Source: Brevibacterium limosum
GTDB taxonomy: Bacteria > Actinomycetota > Actinomycetes > Actinomycetales > Brevibacteriaceae
Direction: 5' to 3'
Assembly (NCBI RefSeq): GCF_011617705.1
Contig: NZ_CP050154.1
Coordinates: forward strand, 2,108,001-2,172,000
DNA: 64,000 nucleotides
Shown here: in pieces, positions 37,158-48,434 of the stretch
How the letters are laid out: every line of letters begins with the position of its first letter
Numbering within the stretch: position 1 is the stretch's first letter
Position numbers and translations under genes: made by a program
Notes under the pieces: generated by a model
What the model was told of the DNA's origin: nothing
Database searches by the model: none
The model's input: the letters and a program-made list of their open reading frames with translations, nothing else

Positions 37158-37586
37158 TCAGCTGCCGGGTTCAGGATCGTCGGGGCGGGCTGCGGCGATC
37201 GCGATGAGTCTGCGCAGCACCGCCTCGTCGATGTTCTCGAGTCGACGCACATAGACGCAGCCGGCACCCTCGGTGTACTTCCCGAGCTGCGGGAGCAGCT
37301 TCGCCCCCGCGGGCAGGTCCTTGAGACCGTACAGCGAGAGCTGGGTCTTGCGCGGGGAGAATCCCGTCGCCGGCCACTCACCGTGATTGCGCGGGTTCAC
37401 CGGCGACCGATAGCGGTACCGACCGTAGCCGACGATCGAGGGACCCCACATCACGGGTTCCTCGCCGGTGACCTCGCGGAAGATCGCGTCGAGGCCGAAC
37501 CCGTCCTCGCGGCGCTTCTCGGGAGCCACAGAATCGAGGTATGCGGAGACATCGGCATCGGTCGGCTGGGTCTTGTTCTCTGCCAT
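37158..37586 (-). CDS. DUF1801 family protein
   Basis: 142 residues, soluble, of the DUF1801 (YdhG-like) family: DVSAYLDSVAPEKRREDGFGLDAIFREVTGEEPVMWG near the start, then GYGRYRY, ATGFSPRKTQLSLYGL, LGKYTEGAGCVYVRRLENID. The family has a double-psi-like small fold and no agreed function. It stands alone on the minus strand. The only unusual site nearby is the short palindrome GTTGACAGTCAAC at 37604-37616 in its promoter region. Confidence 0.8.
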   Translation of the reverse strand: MAENKTQPTDADVSAYLDSVAPEKRREDGFGLDAIFREVTGEEPVMWGPSIVGYGRYRYRSPVNPRNHGEWPATGFSPRKTQLSLYGLKDLPAGAKLLPQLGKYTEGAGCVYVRRLENIDEAVLRRLIAIAAARPDDPEPGS

Positions 37587-37710
37587 GAGATCAGTATGTC
37601 AGCGTTGACAGTCAACCGGATAGAGCCGCGACGATCTCTTCGCCGAAGGCATCCAAGGCATCCGCGCAGCCGGTGCGCGGCTCAGTGCGCGTGAATCGAG
37701 ACTGCGGGGT

Positions 37711-38187
37711 TCAGGATTCCTCGGGAATCCAGGCAGAACCGTCCTCGACCCGATAGATGAGATTCGTGCGCGTATGCGCCACGGCAGGATACCGAGTGAG
37801 ATAGTCGAGCACGAAGGACTGCACCGCCGCGGTGTCGGTGGCGACGATATGCAGCAGATAGTCGTCGGCTCCGGCCATGTGGTACATCCGCACCACTCCC
37901 GGGAACTTCGGTGCAGCCGCGGTGAACGCGTCGATCTCGGCCCGATCATGCTTGGCCAGGCGAATCGACACGAGCGCCTGCAGCCCCACACCCAGCGCGG
38001 CCGGATCGACATCGATATGGAAGCCGCGGATGACACCCAGCGTCTTCAGTCGTCTGAGACGCAGGGAGACCGTCGATTCCGAGATCCCGACGGCCGCGGC
38101 GAGGGCGGCTCCCGAGGCACGCGCGTCGACGTTGAGTTCCTGAAGCAGGCGCCGATCGGTGCCATCGAGTGAGACATTCTGCGACAT
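37711..38187 (-). CDS. Lrp/AsnC family transcriptional regulator
   Basis: 158 residues: winged helix-turn-helix (LDGTDRRLLQELNVDARASGAALAAAVGISESTVSLRLRRL) followed by the RAM ligand-binding domain (PKFPGVVRMYHMAGADDYLLHIVATD). Divergent from the PLP-enzyme gene at 38297, with a perfect inverted repeat in the shared promoter. The usual logic of Lrp gene pairs is local control of the divergent amino-acid gene by the amino acid it handles. Confidence 0.92.
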   Translation of the reverse strand: MSQNVSLDGTDRRLLQELNVDARASGAALAAAVGISESTVSLRLRRLKTLGVIRGFHIDVDPAALGVGLQALVSIRLAKHDRAEIDAFTAAAPKFPGVVRMYHMAGADDYLLHIVATDTAAVQSFVLDYLTRYPAVAHTRTNLIYRVEDGSAWIPEES

Positions 38188-38247
38188 GAGTCACAGTCTC
38201 CCATAACTGATCGCAGACTCTCCCAGAAGTTCTCAGATCATCGCAGG

Positions 38248-38261
38248 TGATTTGGAAATCA
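38248..38261. promoter_or_regulatory. Candidate Lrp operator
   Basis: TGATTTGGAAATCA: perfect 6-bp arms around GG, about 35 bases before the PLP-enzyme start and 60 bases before the Lrp start. AT-rich centre and position suit an Lrp/AsnC protein. Confidence 0.5.
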
Positions 38262-38296
38262 TTGCGCAGGCCGGGAGAAGTGTATTGAATACGGCT

Positions 38297-39478
38297 ATGA
38301 CACCTATGCACCCCGAGACCCGAATGGTCCACGGCGGGATGGACGGCCTCGCGGAGGCAGGCGTCCACGTTCCCGCGATCGACCTCTCCACCACCAACCC
38401 GGTCAATGACGTCCGCACGGGCGGAGAGTCCTACGAAAGCCTCGCCGGCGGACACTCCTTGAAAGACGGAGACTCCCCTGTCTACCAGCGGCTGTGGCAG
38501 CCCGGCGTGGCGCGTTTCGAATCCGCGCTCGCCGAATTGGAGAACGCAGACGGTGCCGTCGCGTTCGCCACCGGAATGGCCGCCATGACCGCCGCACTCC
38601 TCGCCGCGGTCGAGGCCGGCACTCCCCATATCGTCGCCGTCCGGCCCCTCTACGGAGGCAGCGACCACCTTCTCGAATCCGGTCTGCTCGGCACCTCGGT
38701 GAGCTGGGCGAAAGAGACCGAGATCGCCTCGACCATCAGACAGGACACAGGGCTCGTCATCATCGAGACACCGGCGAACCCCAGCCTCGACCTCGTCGAC
38801 ATCGAGGCCGTCGTCTCGGCAGCAGGAGACGTGCCGGTCCTCGTCGACAACACCTTCTGCACCCCCGTGCTCCAGCGCCCGATCGATCACGGGGCCGCGC
38901 TGGTCCTGCACAGCGCCACGAAGTACCTCGGCGGTCACGGCGATGCGATGGGCGGAATCATCGCGACGAACAGCGAATGGACTATGCGTCTGCGCCGCGT
39001 CCGCTCCATCACCGGAGCCCTCCTGCACCCGATGGGCGCCTATCTCCTCCACCGCGGACTGCGGACTCTGGCTGTGCGGATGCGCGCGGCCCAGGACACC
39101 GCCGGCGAACTCGCTCGCCGGCTCCAGACGCGCCCGGAGGTCGCCCGCGTCCACTACCCCGGGCTCGCCGATTCCGACCCTCGCGGGCTGGTCGGTTCGC
39201 AGATGCACGGCGGCGGGGCGATGATCGCCCTCGAACTCGCCGGAGGGTTCGAAGCCGCCCGGACCTTCGTCGAACACTGCGACCTCATCGTCCACGCCGT
39301 CTCGCTCGGCGGTGCCGATACGCTCATCCAGCACCCGGCCTCACTCACCCACCGACCCGTGGCGGCCACCGCGAAGCCCGGAGACGGCCTCGTCCGCCTA
39401 TCGGTCGGCCTCGAACATGTCGACGACCTCGCACGTGACCTGTTCACGGCCCTGGACGCCATCCGCGAAGCAGCCTGA
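38297..39478 (+). CDS. PLP-dependent Cys/Met-metabolism enzyme (cystathionine gamma-lyase/synthase type)
   Basis: 393 residues of the trans-sulfuration family, 38297 start by family length. Motifs: YQRLWQPGVARFE, ATGMAAMTAALLAA, RPLYGGSDHLLES (Tyr), VLVDNTFCTPVLQRP (Asp) and HSATKYLGGHGDAMGG with the PLP Lys. Methionine gamma-lyase, important for thiol formation in Brevibacterium, normally has Cys in the YGC position; here it is Gly, so lyase/synthase on cystathionine is more likely. Divergent Lrp regulator supports an amino-acid role. Exact reaction open. Confidence 0.85.
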   Translation: MTPMHPETRMVHGGMDGLAEAGVHVPAIDLSTTNPVNDVRTGGESYESLAGGHSLKDGDSPVYQRLWQPGVARFESALAELENADGAVAFATGMAAMTAALLAAVEAGTPHIVAVRPLYGGSDHLLESGLLGTSVSWAKETEIASTIRQDTGLVIIETPANPSLDLVDIEAVVSAAGDVPVLVDNTFCTPVLQRPIDHGAALVLHSATKYLGGHGDAMGGIIATNSEWTMRLRRVRSITGALLHPMGAYLLHRGLRTLAVRMRAAQDTAGELARRLQTRPEVARVHYPGLADSDPRGLVGSQMHGGGAMIALELAGGFEAARTFVEHCDLIVHAVSLGGADTLIQHPASLTHRPVAATAKPGDGLVRLSVGLEHVDDLARDLFTALDAIREAA

Positions 39479-39483
39479 GATCC

Positions 39484-39514
39484 TTGACCCTGACGTAGCG
39501 TCAACTTCTAAGCT
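39484..39514 (+). promoter_or_regulatory. MerR-type promoter with 19-base spacer and operator
   Basis: TTGACC (39484-39489) and TAAGCT (39509-39514) are 19 bases apart, the overlong spacing MerR proteins correct. Between them TGACGTAGCGTCA (39491-39503) is a perfect palindrome with a 3-base centre. Start would fall next to the ATG at 39522, so the regulator likely controls its own leaderless gene. Confidence 0.65.
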
Positions 39515-39521
39515 GTCAGGC

Positions 39522-40283
39522 ATGGACTGGTCCATCCAGGAAACAGCACGGCTGACGGGAACGACGAGCCGAACCCTGCGTCACTATGACGCAATCGGTC
39601 TGCTGCCACCCACGACCATCGCCGCCAACGGCTACCGCTGCTACGACGAAGCGGCTCTTGTGCGCCTCCAGCGCATCTTGCTGCTCAAGGAGCTGGGTCT
39701 GCCGCTGACGACGATCGCCGAGGTGCTCGATCGGACAGACGATCCGGTCGAGGCACTGTCGCAGCATAGGGTCTCGCTCGGACGCGAGAGAGACCGACTC
39801 GACCGACAGCTCGCCGCCGTCACCGCCACCATCACACGATTGAGAGCAGGTGAGCCGCTCATGGCTGAAGAGATGTTCGATGGTTTCGACCACCGCGCAC
39901 ACGAAGAGGAAGTGACCAGGCGTTGGGGTGGCGACGCCTACAGACGGGGAGACGAATGGTGGTCCCGGAAGACCCCCGAGCAGAAGCTGGAATGGAAAGC
40001 CGACTTCTCCGCGCTCGCCGAGGACTGGATCGCCGCCGCCGAGGCGGGGGCACGGCCCGAATCGGACCGCTGCCAGGAACTCGCCCGACGGCATATCGAA
40101 TGGCTGAGGGCGGTTCCGGGCACCCCTGCCCATGATCCCGAGGGAGACCTCGCAGGCTATGTGCGCGGCCTCGGACAGTTGTATGTCGACGATCCGCGAT
40201 TCGGCGCGAACTTCGGCGGCAGCGCCGTGGCCGAACTGGTCAGGGACGCTCTCGACCGCCGCCTCGAGGCCCACAGCCTCTGA
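39522..40283 (+). CDS. MerR family regulator with TipAS-type effector domain
   Basis: 253 residues. MerR winged helix at the N-terminus (IQETARLTGTTSRTLRHYDAIGLLPP, GYRCYDEAALVRLQRILLLKELGLPL), a dimerisation helix (about 75-115), and a C-terminal TipAS-like domain from about 130, where HAHEEEVTRRWG-type sequence FDHRAHEEEVTRRWG and the RCQELARRHIEWL helix match the globin-like fold. TipA-like proteins bind peptide antibiotics and drugs. The promoter is likely self-controlled. No target pump is adjacent. Confidence 0.88.
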   Translation: MDWSIQETARLTGTTSRTLRHYDAIGLLPPTTIAANGYRCYDEAALVRLQRILLLKELGLPLTTIAEVLDRTDDPVEALSQHRVSLGRERDRLDRQLAAVTATITRLRAGEPLMAEEMFDGFDHRAHEEEVTRRWGGDAYRRGDEWWSRKTPEQKLEWKADFSALAEDWIAAAEAGARPESDRCQELARRHIEWLRAVPGTPAHDPEGDLAGYVRGLGQLYVDDPRFGANFGGSAVAELVRDALDRRLEAHSL

Positions 40284-40309
40284 GGCGGTCGGAGTCGGCG
40301 CTGACCGAT

Positions 40310-40714
40310 TCAGGACAGTTCGGAGAGTGCCTGTCGGATCTTCTCGGCAGGCGCCTCCAGCTGCTCGGGCGTCTGCATGGGCGCACGGTCGGAGATGTCG
40401 AAATCATCCATCGAGTTGGTCGGCAGCACATGGATGTGCAGGTGGGGCACCTCGTAGCCGACGATGAGGAGCCCGATGCGCTCGCAGTCGAAGGCCCGCT
40501 TCTGGGCTTGGCCGATCTTCTTCGCCACTGCAGTGAGGTGGGCGAGAAGATCGGCATCAGCGTCGACCCAGTGAGAGATCTCCTCTCGCGGAACGACCAT
40601 GACGTGGCCTTCCGTCATCGGAGAGACATCGAGGATAGCGACGCACTCGTCATCCTGATGGACGAAGGTGCCTGGGATCTCTCCGTTGATGATCTTCGTG
40701 AACAGCGTGGCCAT
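40310..40714 (-). CDS. HIT family protein
   Basis: 134 residues from ATG 40714 (ribosome site GAGGAGG). Histidine-triad motif VPHLHIHVLP near the C-terminus and the N-terminal LFTKIINGEIPGTFVHQDDECVAILD pattern of HinT/HIT nucleotide hydrolases. Probably hydrolyses AMP-linked compounds or dinucleotide polyphosphates. It precedes nothing on its strand and lies 3' to the peroxiredoxin gene at 61 bases. Confidence 0.92.
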   Translation of the reverse strand: MATLFTKIINGEIPGTFVHQDDECVAILDVSPMTEGHVMVVPREEISHWVDADADLLAHLTAVAKKIGQAQKRAFDCERIGLLIVGYEVPHLHIHVLPTNSMDDFDISDRAPMQTPEQLEAPAEKIRQALSELS

Positions 40715-40774
40715 TTGAGTCCTCCTCAACAATCTCCGAAGTCGCCGTCGATCGGCACTTCGGTTGCGGCTCGA

Positions 40775-41245
40775 TTATCCGAGGCAGGACAGCGCCGCGG
40801 CGAAATCCTCGGAGAAGTCCCGAGTCTCGGTGCGGGTGACCTGCCTGCCACTCATGATCGTACCCGCAGGTGAGATGACGAAGACTCCTCGTTCGGCGAC
40901 TCCGTGGATCTCATCGAAGACACCGAACGCACGTGCGGCGCCGCCGTGAGGCCAGAAGTCCGAGGCCAGGATGACGGCGGTGCCCGCCTGCTGAGCCCAC
41001 GCGGCCAAAGTGTATTTGGAATCCGTGGATACGACGATCACATCGACGGCATGGGAACCCTGCCGCATCCGCTCCTGCCATCCGTCGAGGGCGGCGAGTT
41101 CGTCTCCGCAGATCGGAGAGAAGGCGAACGGAACGAATGCGAGCACGACAGCGGCACGCGGGGCCGCCTCGGTGAGGGTGAAGACCGATCCGAGATGATC
41201 GGGAAGGCTGAGATCCGGGGCCCGGTCACCGGGCCGCAGGATCAT
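40775..41245 (-). CDS. Peroxiredoxin (AhpE-like)
   Basis: Thiol peroxidase of 156 residues. The peroxidatic Cys sits in VPFAFSPICGDEL; family pieces include RPGDRAPDLSLPD, VDVIVVSTDSKYTLAAW and RGVFVISPAGTIM. The ATG overlaps the DUF3052 stop (shared TCAT on the plus strand), giving translational coupling. Only one other Cys is at the extreme C-terminus (CLG), so the type of resolving thiol, possibly mycothiol, is unknown. Confidence 0.9.
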   Translation of the reverse strand: MILRPGDRAPDLSLPDHLGSVFTLTEAAPRAAVVLAFVPFAFSPICGDELAALDGWQERMRQGSHAVDVIVVSTDSKYTLAAWAQQAGTAVILASDFWPHGGAARAFGVFDEIHGVAERGVFVISPAGTIMSGRQVTRTETRDFSEDFAAALSCLG

Positions 41246-41685
41246 GAATAGTTCTTCTTGCCCACGAGCCGGAATCCGGCCCAGTCCTCGGCGGCACTGA
41301 CCGTCGAGGTCACGTGCATACCGGCGGTGGGCGCCGCTTCGGAGATGTCAGCGGGGCTGATGTGTCCCGGGCGATTCGCCTTCGGACTGAGCAGCCACAC
41401 GACTCCGCCCTCCTTCAGAGTGGTCTGGGCGTCGACGAGGCCGTCGATGAGATCATCGTCGTCCGACCGCCACCACATGAGGATCACGTCGTAGACATCA
41501 TCCTCTTCGCCGTCGGCGATCTTGTCACCGATGATGTTCTCGATCGCCTCGCAGAGTGCCTGATCGACGTCGTCGTCATAACCGACCTCTTGCACATAGT
41601 CGCCCTTGTTCAAGCCGAGGTTGTGTCCCAGCTCGTTTGCGAGGGTCGAAGTGGAGGATGTCCTTTCAGAAGCGGAGTTGCTCAT
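41242..41685 (-). CDS. DUF3052 family protein
   Basis: 147 residues from ATG 41685; longer upstream frame rejected. Family features: LANELGHNLGLNKGDYVQEVGYDDDVDQALCEAIE, DVYDVILMWWRSDDDDLIDGLVDAQTTLKEGGVVWLLSPK and WAGFRLVGKKN. Actinobacterial, acidic, no signal or membrane segment; function unknown. Conserved linkage to a peroxiredoxin gene, here with a 4-base overlap, hints at redox physiology. Divergent from aceE. Confidence 0.88.
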   Translation of the reverse strand: MSNSASERTSSTSTLANELGHNLGLNKGDYVQEVGYDDDVDQALCEAIENIIGDKIADGEEDDVYDVILMWWRSDDDDLIDGLVDAQTTLKEGGVVWLLSPKANRPGHISPADISEAAPTAGMHVTSTVSAAEDWAGFRLVGKKNYS

Positions 41686-41979
41686 GCCTGTATTGTTCCG
41701 CCAACAGTGGTCAAGGTGCAAATATCGGCGCGTCCGCGCGCGGCAAGCGCACTCAAACAACACTCAATCAGCTCACCGGCCCGTGACCAGGTCCGCTCGA
41801 CAGGGCACATTCGTCAGAGAGATCACAACTTCGCGGGAGCGCGAACTCTGTCTGCCCGTACTAGGCTGACAGGTGTATCGGGTGGACCCTGGGCTCAGAC
41901 AACCTGCGGAGGACACACCATCCGATGGACATGATCTCTACACCAAAGAAGATCGTGGAGCTGAAGAGAGGACCACATC

Positions 41980-44742
<2,763 letters not shown>

Positions 44743-44765
44743 TCTCGCGCCCACCCTGAGCGCTG

Positions 44766-44798
44766 ATATGGCCGGAGTCCCCAAGATTCCGGCCATAT
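44766..44798 (+). terminator. Terminator after aceE
   Basis: ATATGGCCGGA (44766-44776) pairs with TCCGGCCATAT (44788-44798), perfect 11 bp, then TTTGTCGGTTTTT. Confidence 0.8.
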
Positions 44799-44868
44799 TT
44801 GTCGGTTTTTCCGATTGTTTGTATGTCGCTGACAACCGAGTTGTTCTCATTCATCTAAACTCGTGGTC

Positions 44869-46068
44869 ATGATGTCTGATGCCGAGACCCTGCGCCGTCG
44901 CGCCGAAACCGCCCGCAGACTGCGCGCAGGAGTCGGCGTCCTGTCCTCGGTGACTCTGCAGCGACTGGAGGCGCAGCTGCCCTGGTACCGCTCGATGTCG
45001 TCATCCGACCGCTCCTGGGTGGGACTGCTCGCGCAGTCCGGCATCTCCTCGTTCGTCGACTGGTATCGCAAGCCCGATACGAATCTGCGGGTGGTCTCCG
45101 ACATCTTCAAGACCGCGCCGCGCGACCTCATCCGCGCCATCAGCCTGCAGCAGACGCTGCAGCTGCTCAAGATCGTCGTCGAGGTCGTCGAGGAGCGCGT
45201 CCCGGACATCGCCCGCCCGGTCGAACAGCCGGCCCTGCGCGAGGCCGTGCTCATCTACTCCCGTGAGATCGCGTTCGCCGCCGCCGACGTCTATGCCCGT
45301 GCCGCCGAGGCCCGAGGCAGCTGGGATGCCCGCCTCGAAGCGATGGTCGTCGATGCTCTCGTCCGCGGAGATTCCGTGGACGAGCTGGCCAGCCGCACTG
45401 CGGCCTTCGGCTGGCAGTCCGAAGGGCCCGTGTGCGTCATCGTCGGCCGCGCCCCGCAGCGCTCGGCGAAGAAGGGATTGGACGGCATCCGCCGCAAGGC
45501 CAGCCGGTGGGCCGATGACGCGCTCGTCGGCATCCACGACAACCGACTGCTCATCGTCCTCGGCGGAGTCACGGAACTCGACGATGCCGTCGAAGACCTC
45601 TCCGACTGCTTCGGACCCTCCGAGGTCATCGTCGGACCCGCTGTGCCGGGCCTCGCCGAGGCGGCCACCTCGGCGAAGGCGGCGATCCGGGCTCTCAAGG
45701 CGGCGACCGCCCGCCCGGATTCCCCACGCCCCGTCAAGGCCGATGACCTCCTGCCGGAACGAGCTCTGTCCGGGGACCGCATCGCCCTAAGCGAACTCAT
45801 CGAGCGCTATTACGAACCGCTGACGTCGGGAACGGGACAGCTGCTCAAGACCGTGAGCGCCTATGTCGAATTCGGGTCCTCCCTCGAGGCCACGGCCAAG
45901 GCACTGTCCGTGCACCCGAACACCGTGCGCTACCGGCTGCGGAAGATCACGGACGCCATCGGACTCGATCCGACGACCTCGCGTGATGCCTTCGTCATCC
46001 ACATCGCGTTGGTGTATGGGCGACTGTCCGAGGACGGCGTATTGTCGGACAGCGACAAATCTCATTGA
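44869..46068 (+). CDS. fasR: Fatty acid biosynthesis regulator FasR (PucR/CdaR-type C-terminal HTH)
   Basis: 399 residues from ATG 44869; GTG 44863 and ATG 44872 are alternatives. The C-terminal helix-turn-helix FGSSLEATAKALSVHPNTVRYRLRKI is of the PucR type. The gene stands directly before fabD-fabH-acpP-fabF, the order in which Streptomyces FasR, an activator of that operon, is found. The long N-terminal part (LRRRAETARRLRAGVG onward) is probably the sensor. A perfect palindrome within its last 30 bases may be the fabD operator. Confidence 0.88.
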   Translation: MMSDAETLRRRAETARRLRAGVGVLSSVTLQRLEAQLPWYRSMSSSDRSWVGLLAQSGISSFVDWYRKPDTNLRVVSDIFKTAPRDLIRAISLQQTLQLLKIVVEVVEERVPDIARPVEQPALREAVLIYSREIAFAAADVYARAAEARGSWDARLEAMVVDALVRGDSVDELASRTAAFGWQSEGPVCVIVGRAPQRSAKKGLDGIRRKASRWADDALVGIHDNRLLIVLGGVTELDDAVEDLSDCFGPSEVIVGPAVPGLAEAATSAKAAIRALKAATARPDSPRPVKADDLLPERALSGDRIALSELIERYYEPLTSGTGQLLKTVSAYVEFGSSLEATAKALSVHPNTVRYRLRKITDAIGLDPTTSRDAFVIHIALVYGRLSEDGVLSDSDKSH

Positions 46069-46092
46069 TTTCAGCCCAGAGTCCATTAGATT
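46042..46092 (+). promoter_or_regulatory. fabD promoter with candidate FasR site
   Basis: TTGTCG-GACAG-CGACAA (46042-46058) is a perfect 6-bp inverted repeat. It abuts a promoter-like pair TTGATT (46065-46070) and TAGATT (46087-46092), 16 bases apart. It overlaps the end of fasR. Position just upstream of -35 suits an activator. Confidence 0.5.
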
Positions 46093-46123
46093 GATCAACG
46101 GAACCCAACGAAAAGAGAACTGA

Positions 46124-47029
46124 GTGCTTGCAATCACCTGTCCGGGCCAGGGAGCCCAGAAGCCCGGCTTCCTGAGTTCGTTCCTCGAACTCGACACCTT
46201 CTCGGCACAGATCGACGAACTCTCGACCGCCTCGGGGATCGATCTGCGTCTGCACGGAACCGAATCCGATGACGAGACGATCAAGGACACTGCGGTGGCA
46301 CAGCCTCTGCTCGTCGCCTCCGCCATCGCCTGCGCAGCCGAACTCGGTGCCGGCCCCGCCGTCGTCGCCGGCCACTCCGTGGGCGAGATCGCCGCCGCAC
46401 AGATCGCGGGCATCTTCACCCCCGCCGACGCCATGCGCTTCGTCAAGGTCCGTGCCGACGGAATGGCCGCCGCTGCCGCCGCCACTCCGACCGGCATGTC
46501 CGCCGTGGTCGGCGGTCAGCCCGACGACGTCCTCGCCGCCATCGAGGCCGCCGGAGCCAGCCCCGCCAATGTCAACGGCGGGGGCCAGACAGTGGCTGCC
46601 GGTTCGCTGGAGTCGCTCGACGCCCTGGCCGCGAACCCGCCGGAGCGTGCCCGGGTCATCTCTCTGGCCGTGGCCGGTGCCTTCCACACCGATTTCATGG
46701 CTGCGGCCACGGAGGATCTCGCCACCACCGCCTCGGCGATGGAGGTCTCCGATCCCACTGTATCCATCCTCAGCAATTCCGACGGCACTGCTGTCGAGGC
46801 CGGTCGTGAGTACGTCGACCGCCTGGTCAAGCAGGTCACGAATCCGGTGCGCTGGGACCTGTGTCAGGAGTCGCTGCTGAACGCCGGGGTCACCGGAATG
46901 ATCGAACTCGTCCCCGGTGGAACCCTCACCGGCATCGCCCGACGCGCCATGAAGGGCGTCGAGACATTCGCCATCAAATCGGCCGCCGACCTCGACGGCG
47001 CGCGTGAGTTCGCGGCAGCCCACGCCTGA
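46124..47029 (+). CDS. fabD: Malonyl-CoA:ACP transacylase
   Basis: Loads malonate onto ACP for chain elongation. GTG start, 301 residues; FabD signatures ITCPGQGAQKPGF, the catalytic Ser in VVAGHSVGEIAAAQ, and the late His in VAGAFHTDFMAAA. First gene of fabD-fabH-acpP-fabF; the next start is 18 bases away with a GAAAGAAGA site. All four lie on the plus strand under the fasR-linked promoter. Confidence 0.96.
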   Translation: MLAITCPGQGAQKPGFLSSFLELDTFSAQIDELSTASGIDLRLHGTESDDETIKDTAVAQPLLVASAIACAAELGAGPAVVAGHSVGEIAAAQIAGIFTPADAMRFVKVRADGMAAAAAATPTGMSAVVGGQPDDVLAAIEAAGASPANVNGGGQTVAAGSLESLDALAANPPERARVISLAVAGAFHTDFMAAATEDLATTASAMEVSDPTVSILSNSDGTAVEAGREYVDRLVKQVTNPVRWDLCQESLLNAGVTGMIELVPGGTLTGIARRAMKGVETFAIKSAADLDGAREFAAAHA

Positions 47030-47047
47030 GAATCGAAAGAAGACGCC

Positions 47048-48049
47048 ATGCCTACACTCAAGACTGCCGAGCTCGGCACCTTCTCACGGATCGCCGGAAT
47101 CGGTGCCTACCGTGCGGAGAACCTCGTCACCAATGACGATATCGCCGGACCGATCAACTCGTCCGACGAATGGATCCGTCAGCGCACCGGAATCATCACC
47201 CGGCGTCGGGCCAGCAAGGATGTCGGTGTCCTCGAAATGTGCGAAGAGGCCGCTCTCGAGGCGATCGCCTCCTCCGGCCTCAAGCCGGAGGACATCGGCG
47301 GAGTCATCATCTCCACCGTGACATTCCCCTACTTCACCCCTTCGGCTGCGGCCGCACTTACGGACCGCCTGGGCACCGGTCCGGTCCCGGCGTGGGACAT
47401 CAGCGCCGCCTGTGCGGGCTACTGCTACGGAATCTCGCAGGCCGACGCCCTCGTCCGTGCCGGAACCATGGACAACGTCCTCGTCATCGGTGCAGAGAAG
47501 CTCTCCGACGTCATCGACCCCGAGGACCGGTCCATCTCGTTCATCCTCGGTGACGGTGCCGGTGCGGTCGTCGTGTCGTCGGCCGACGAACCGGGAATCT
47601 CGAAGACCGTGTGGGGCTCGAAGGGCGAGAACTGGTCGACCATCCGGATGACCGATTCGCTCATGGACATCCGCGACAACCGCGAGCTGCCGTTCCCGAC
47701 TCTGCGCCAGGACGGTCCGACCGTCTTCCGCTGGGCCGTATGGGACGGCGCCGAGGTGGCCAAGGAAGCGCTGACCGCGTCCGGAGTCGAAGCAGAGGAT
47801 CTCGCGGCGTTCATTCCGCACCAGGCGAACATGCGCATCATCGATGAGCTCGCCAAGCAGCTGAAGCTCCCCGAGTCGGTCGTCATCGCTCGTGACATCG
47901 CTGACAACGGGAACACCTCTGCGGCGTCGATCCCGCTGGCGACCGAGCGACTCCTGCGCGAGCAGCCCGAACTCAGCGGCGGTCTCGCACTGCAGATGGG
48001 CTTCGGCGCGGGCCTGGTCTACGGCGCCCAGGTCGTCCGCCTGCCCTGA
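47048..48049 (+). CDS. fabH: 3-oxoacyl-[ACP] synthase III
   Basis: Starts fatty acid chains by condensing acyl-CoA with malonyl-ACP. 333 residues with the Cys-His-Asn triad: DISAACAGYCYG, FIPHQANMRIID and DNGNTSAASIPLA. N-terminal DEWIRQRTGIITRR is standard. In actinobacteria it favours branched-chain primers, which is likely here too but cannot be read from sequence. Confidence 0.97.
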   Translation: MPTLKTAELGTFSRIAGIGAYRAENLVTNDDIAGPINSSDEWIRQRTGIITRRRASKDVGVLEMCEEAALEAIASSGLKPEDIGGVIISTVTFPYFTPSAAAALTDRLGTGPVPAWDISAACAGYCYGISQADALVRAGTMDNVLVIGAEKLSDVIDPEDRSISFILGDGAGAVVVSSADEPGISKTVWGSKGENWSTIRMTDSLMDIRDNRELPFPTLRQDGPTVFRWAVWDGAEVAKEALTASGVEAEDLAAFIPHQANMRIIDELAKQLKLPESVVIARDIADNGNTSAASIPLATERLLREQPELSGGLALQMGFGAGLVYGAQVVRLP

Positions 48050-48168
48050 GAAACACCCATTCACGGAAAACTCTCCGTGAATGTCCTAAGATATTCGGCG
48101 GGACACTCGTCGAAAAGTTCCTCAAACGGTCGAAAAACCCTCGACCGAGATCAGAAAGTAGGAAAGAA

Positions 48169-48420
48169 ATGGCATTCACCGAAGCTGAAGTCCTCGCTGG
48201 GCTGGCAGAGATCGTCAATGAAGAGACCGGCCTGGCTGTCGAAGCAGTCGAAGCCGACAAGTCGTTCACCGATGACCTCGACATCGACTCCATCTCGATG
48301 ATGACCATCGTCGTCAACGCTGAGAAGAAGTTCGGCGTGAAGATCCCCGATGACGACGTCAAGGACCTCGTCACCGTTCAGGACGCTGTCGACTACATCA
48401 ACAAGGCTCAGGAAGCCTGA
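48169..48420 (+). CDS. acpP: Acyl carrier protein
   Basis: 83-residue acidic protein; the phosphopantetheine Ser lies in DDLDIDSISMMTIV. It has a long untranslated gap (about 120 bases) after fabH and a strong hairpin after its stop. It feeds FabF, FabH and LipB. Ribosome site GGAAAGAA before the ATG. Confidence 0.95.
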   Translation: MAFTEAEVLAGLAEIVNEETGLAVEAVEADKSFTDDLDIDSISMMTIVVNAEKKFGVKIPDDDVKDLVTVQDAVDYINKAQEA

Positions 48421-48434
48421 CCCACAGCAGCCGA

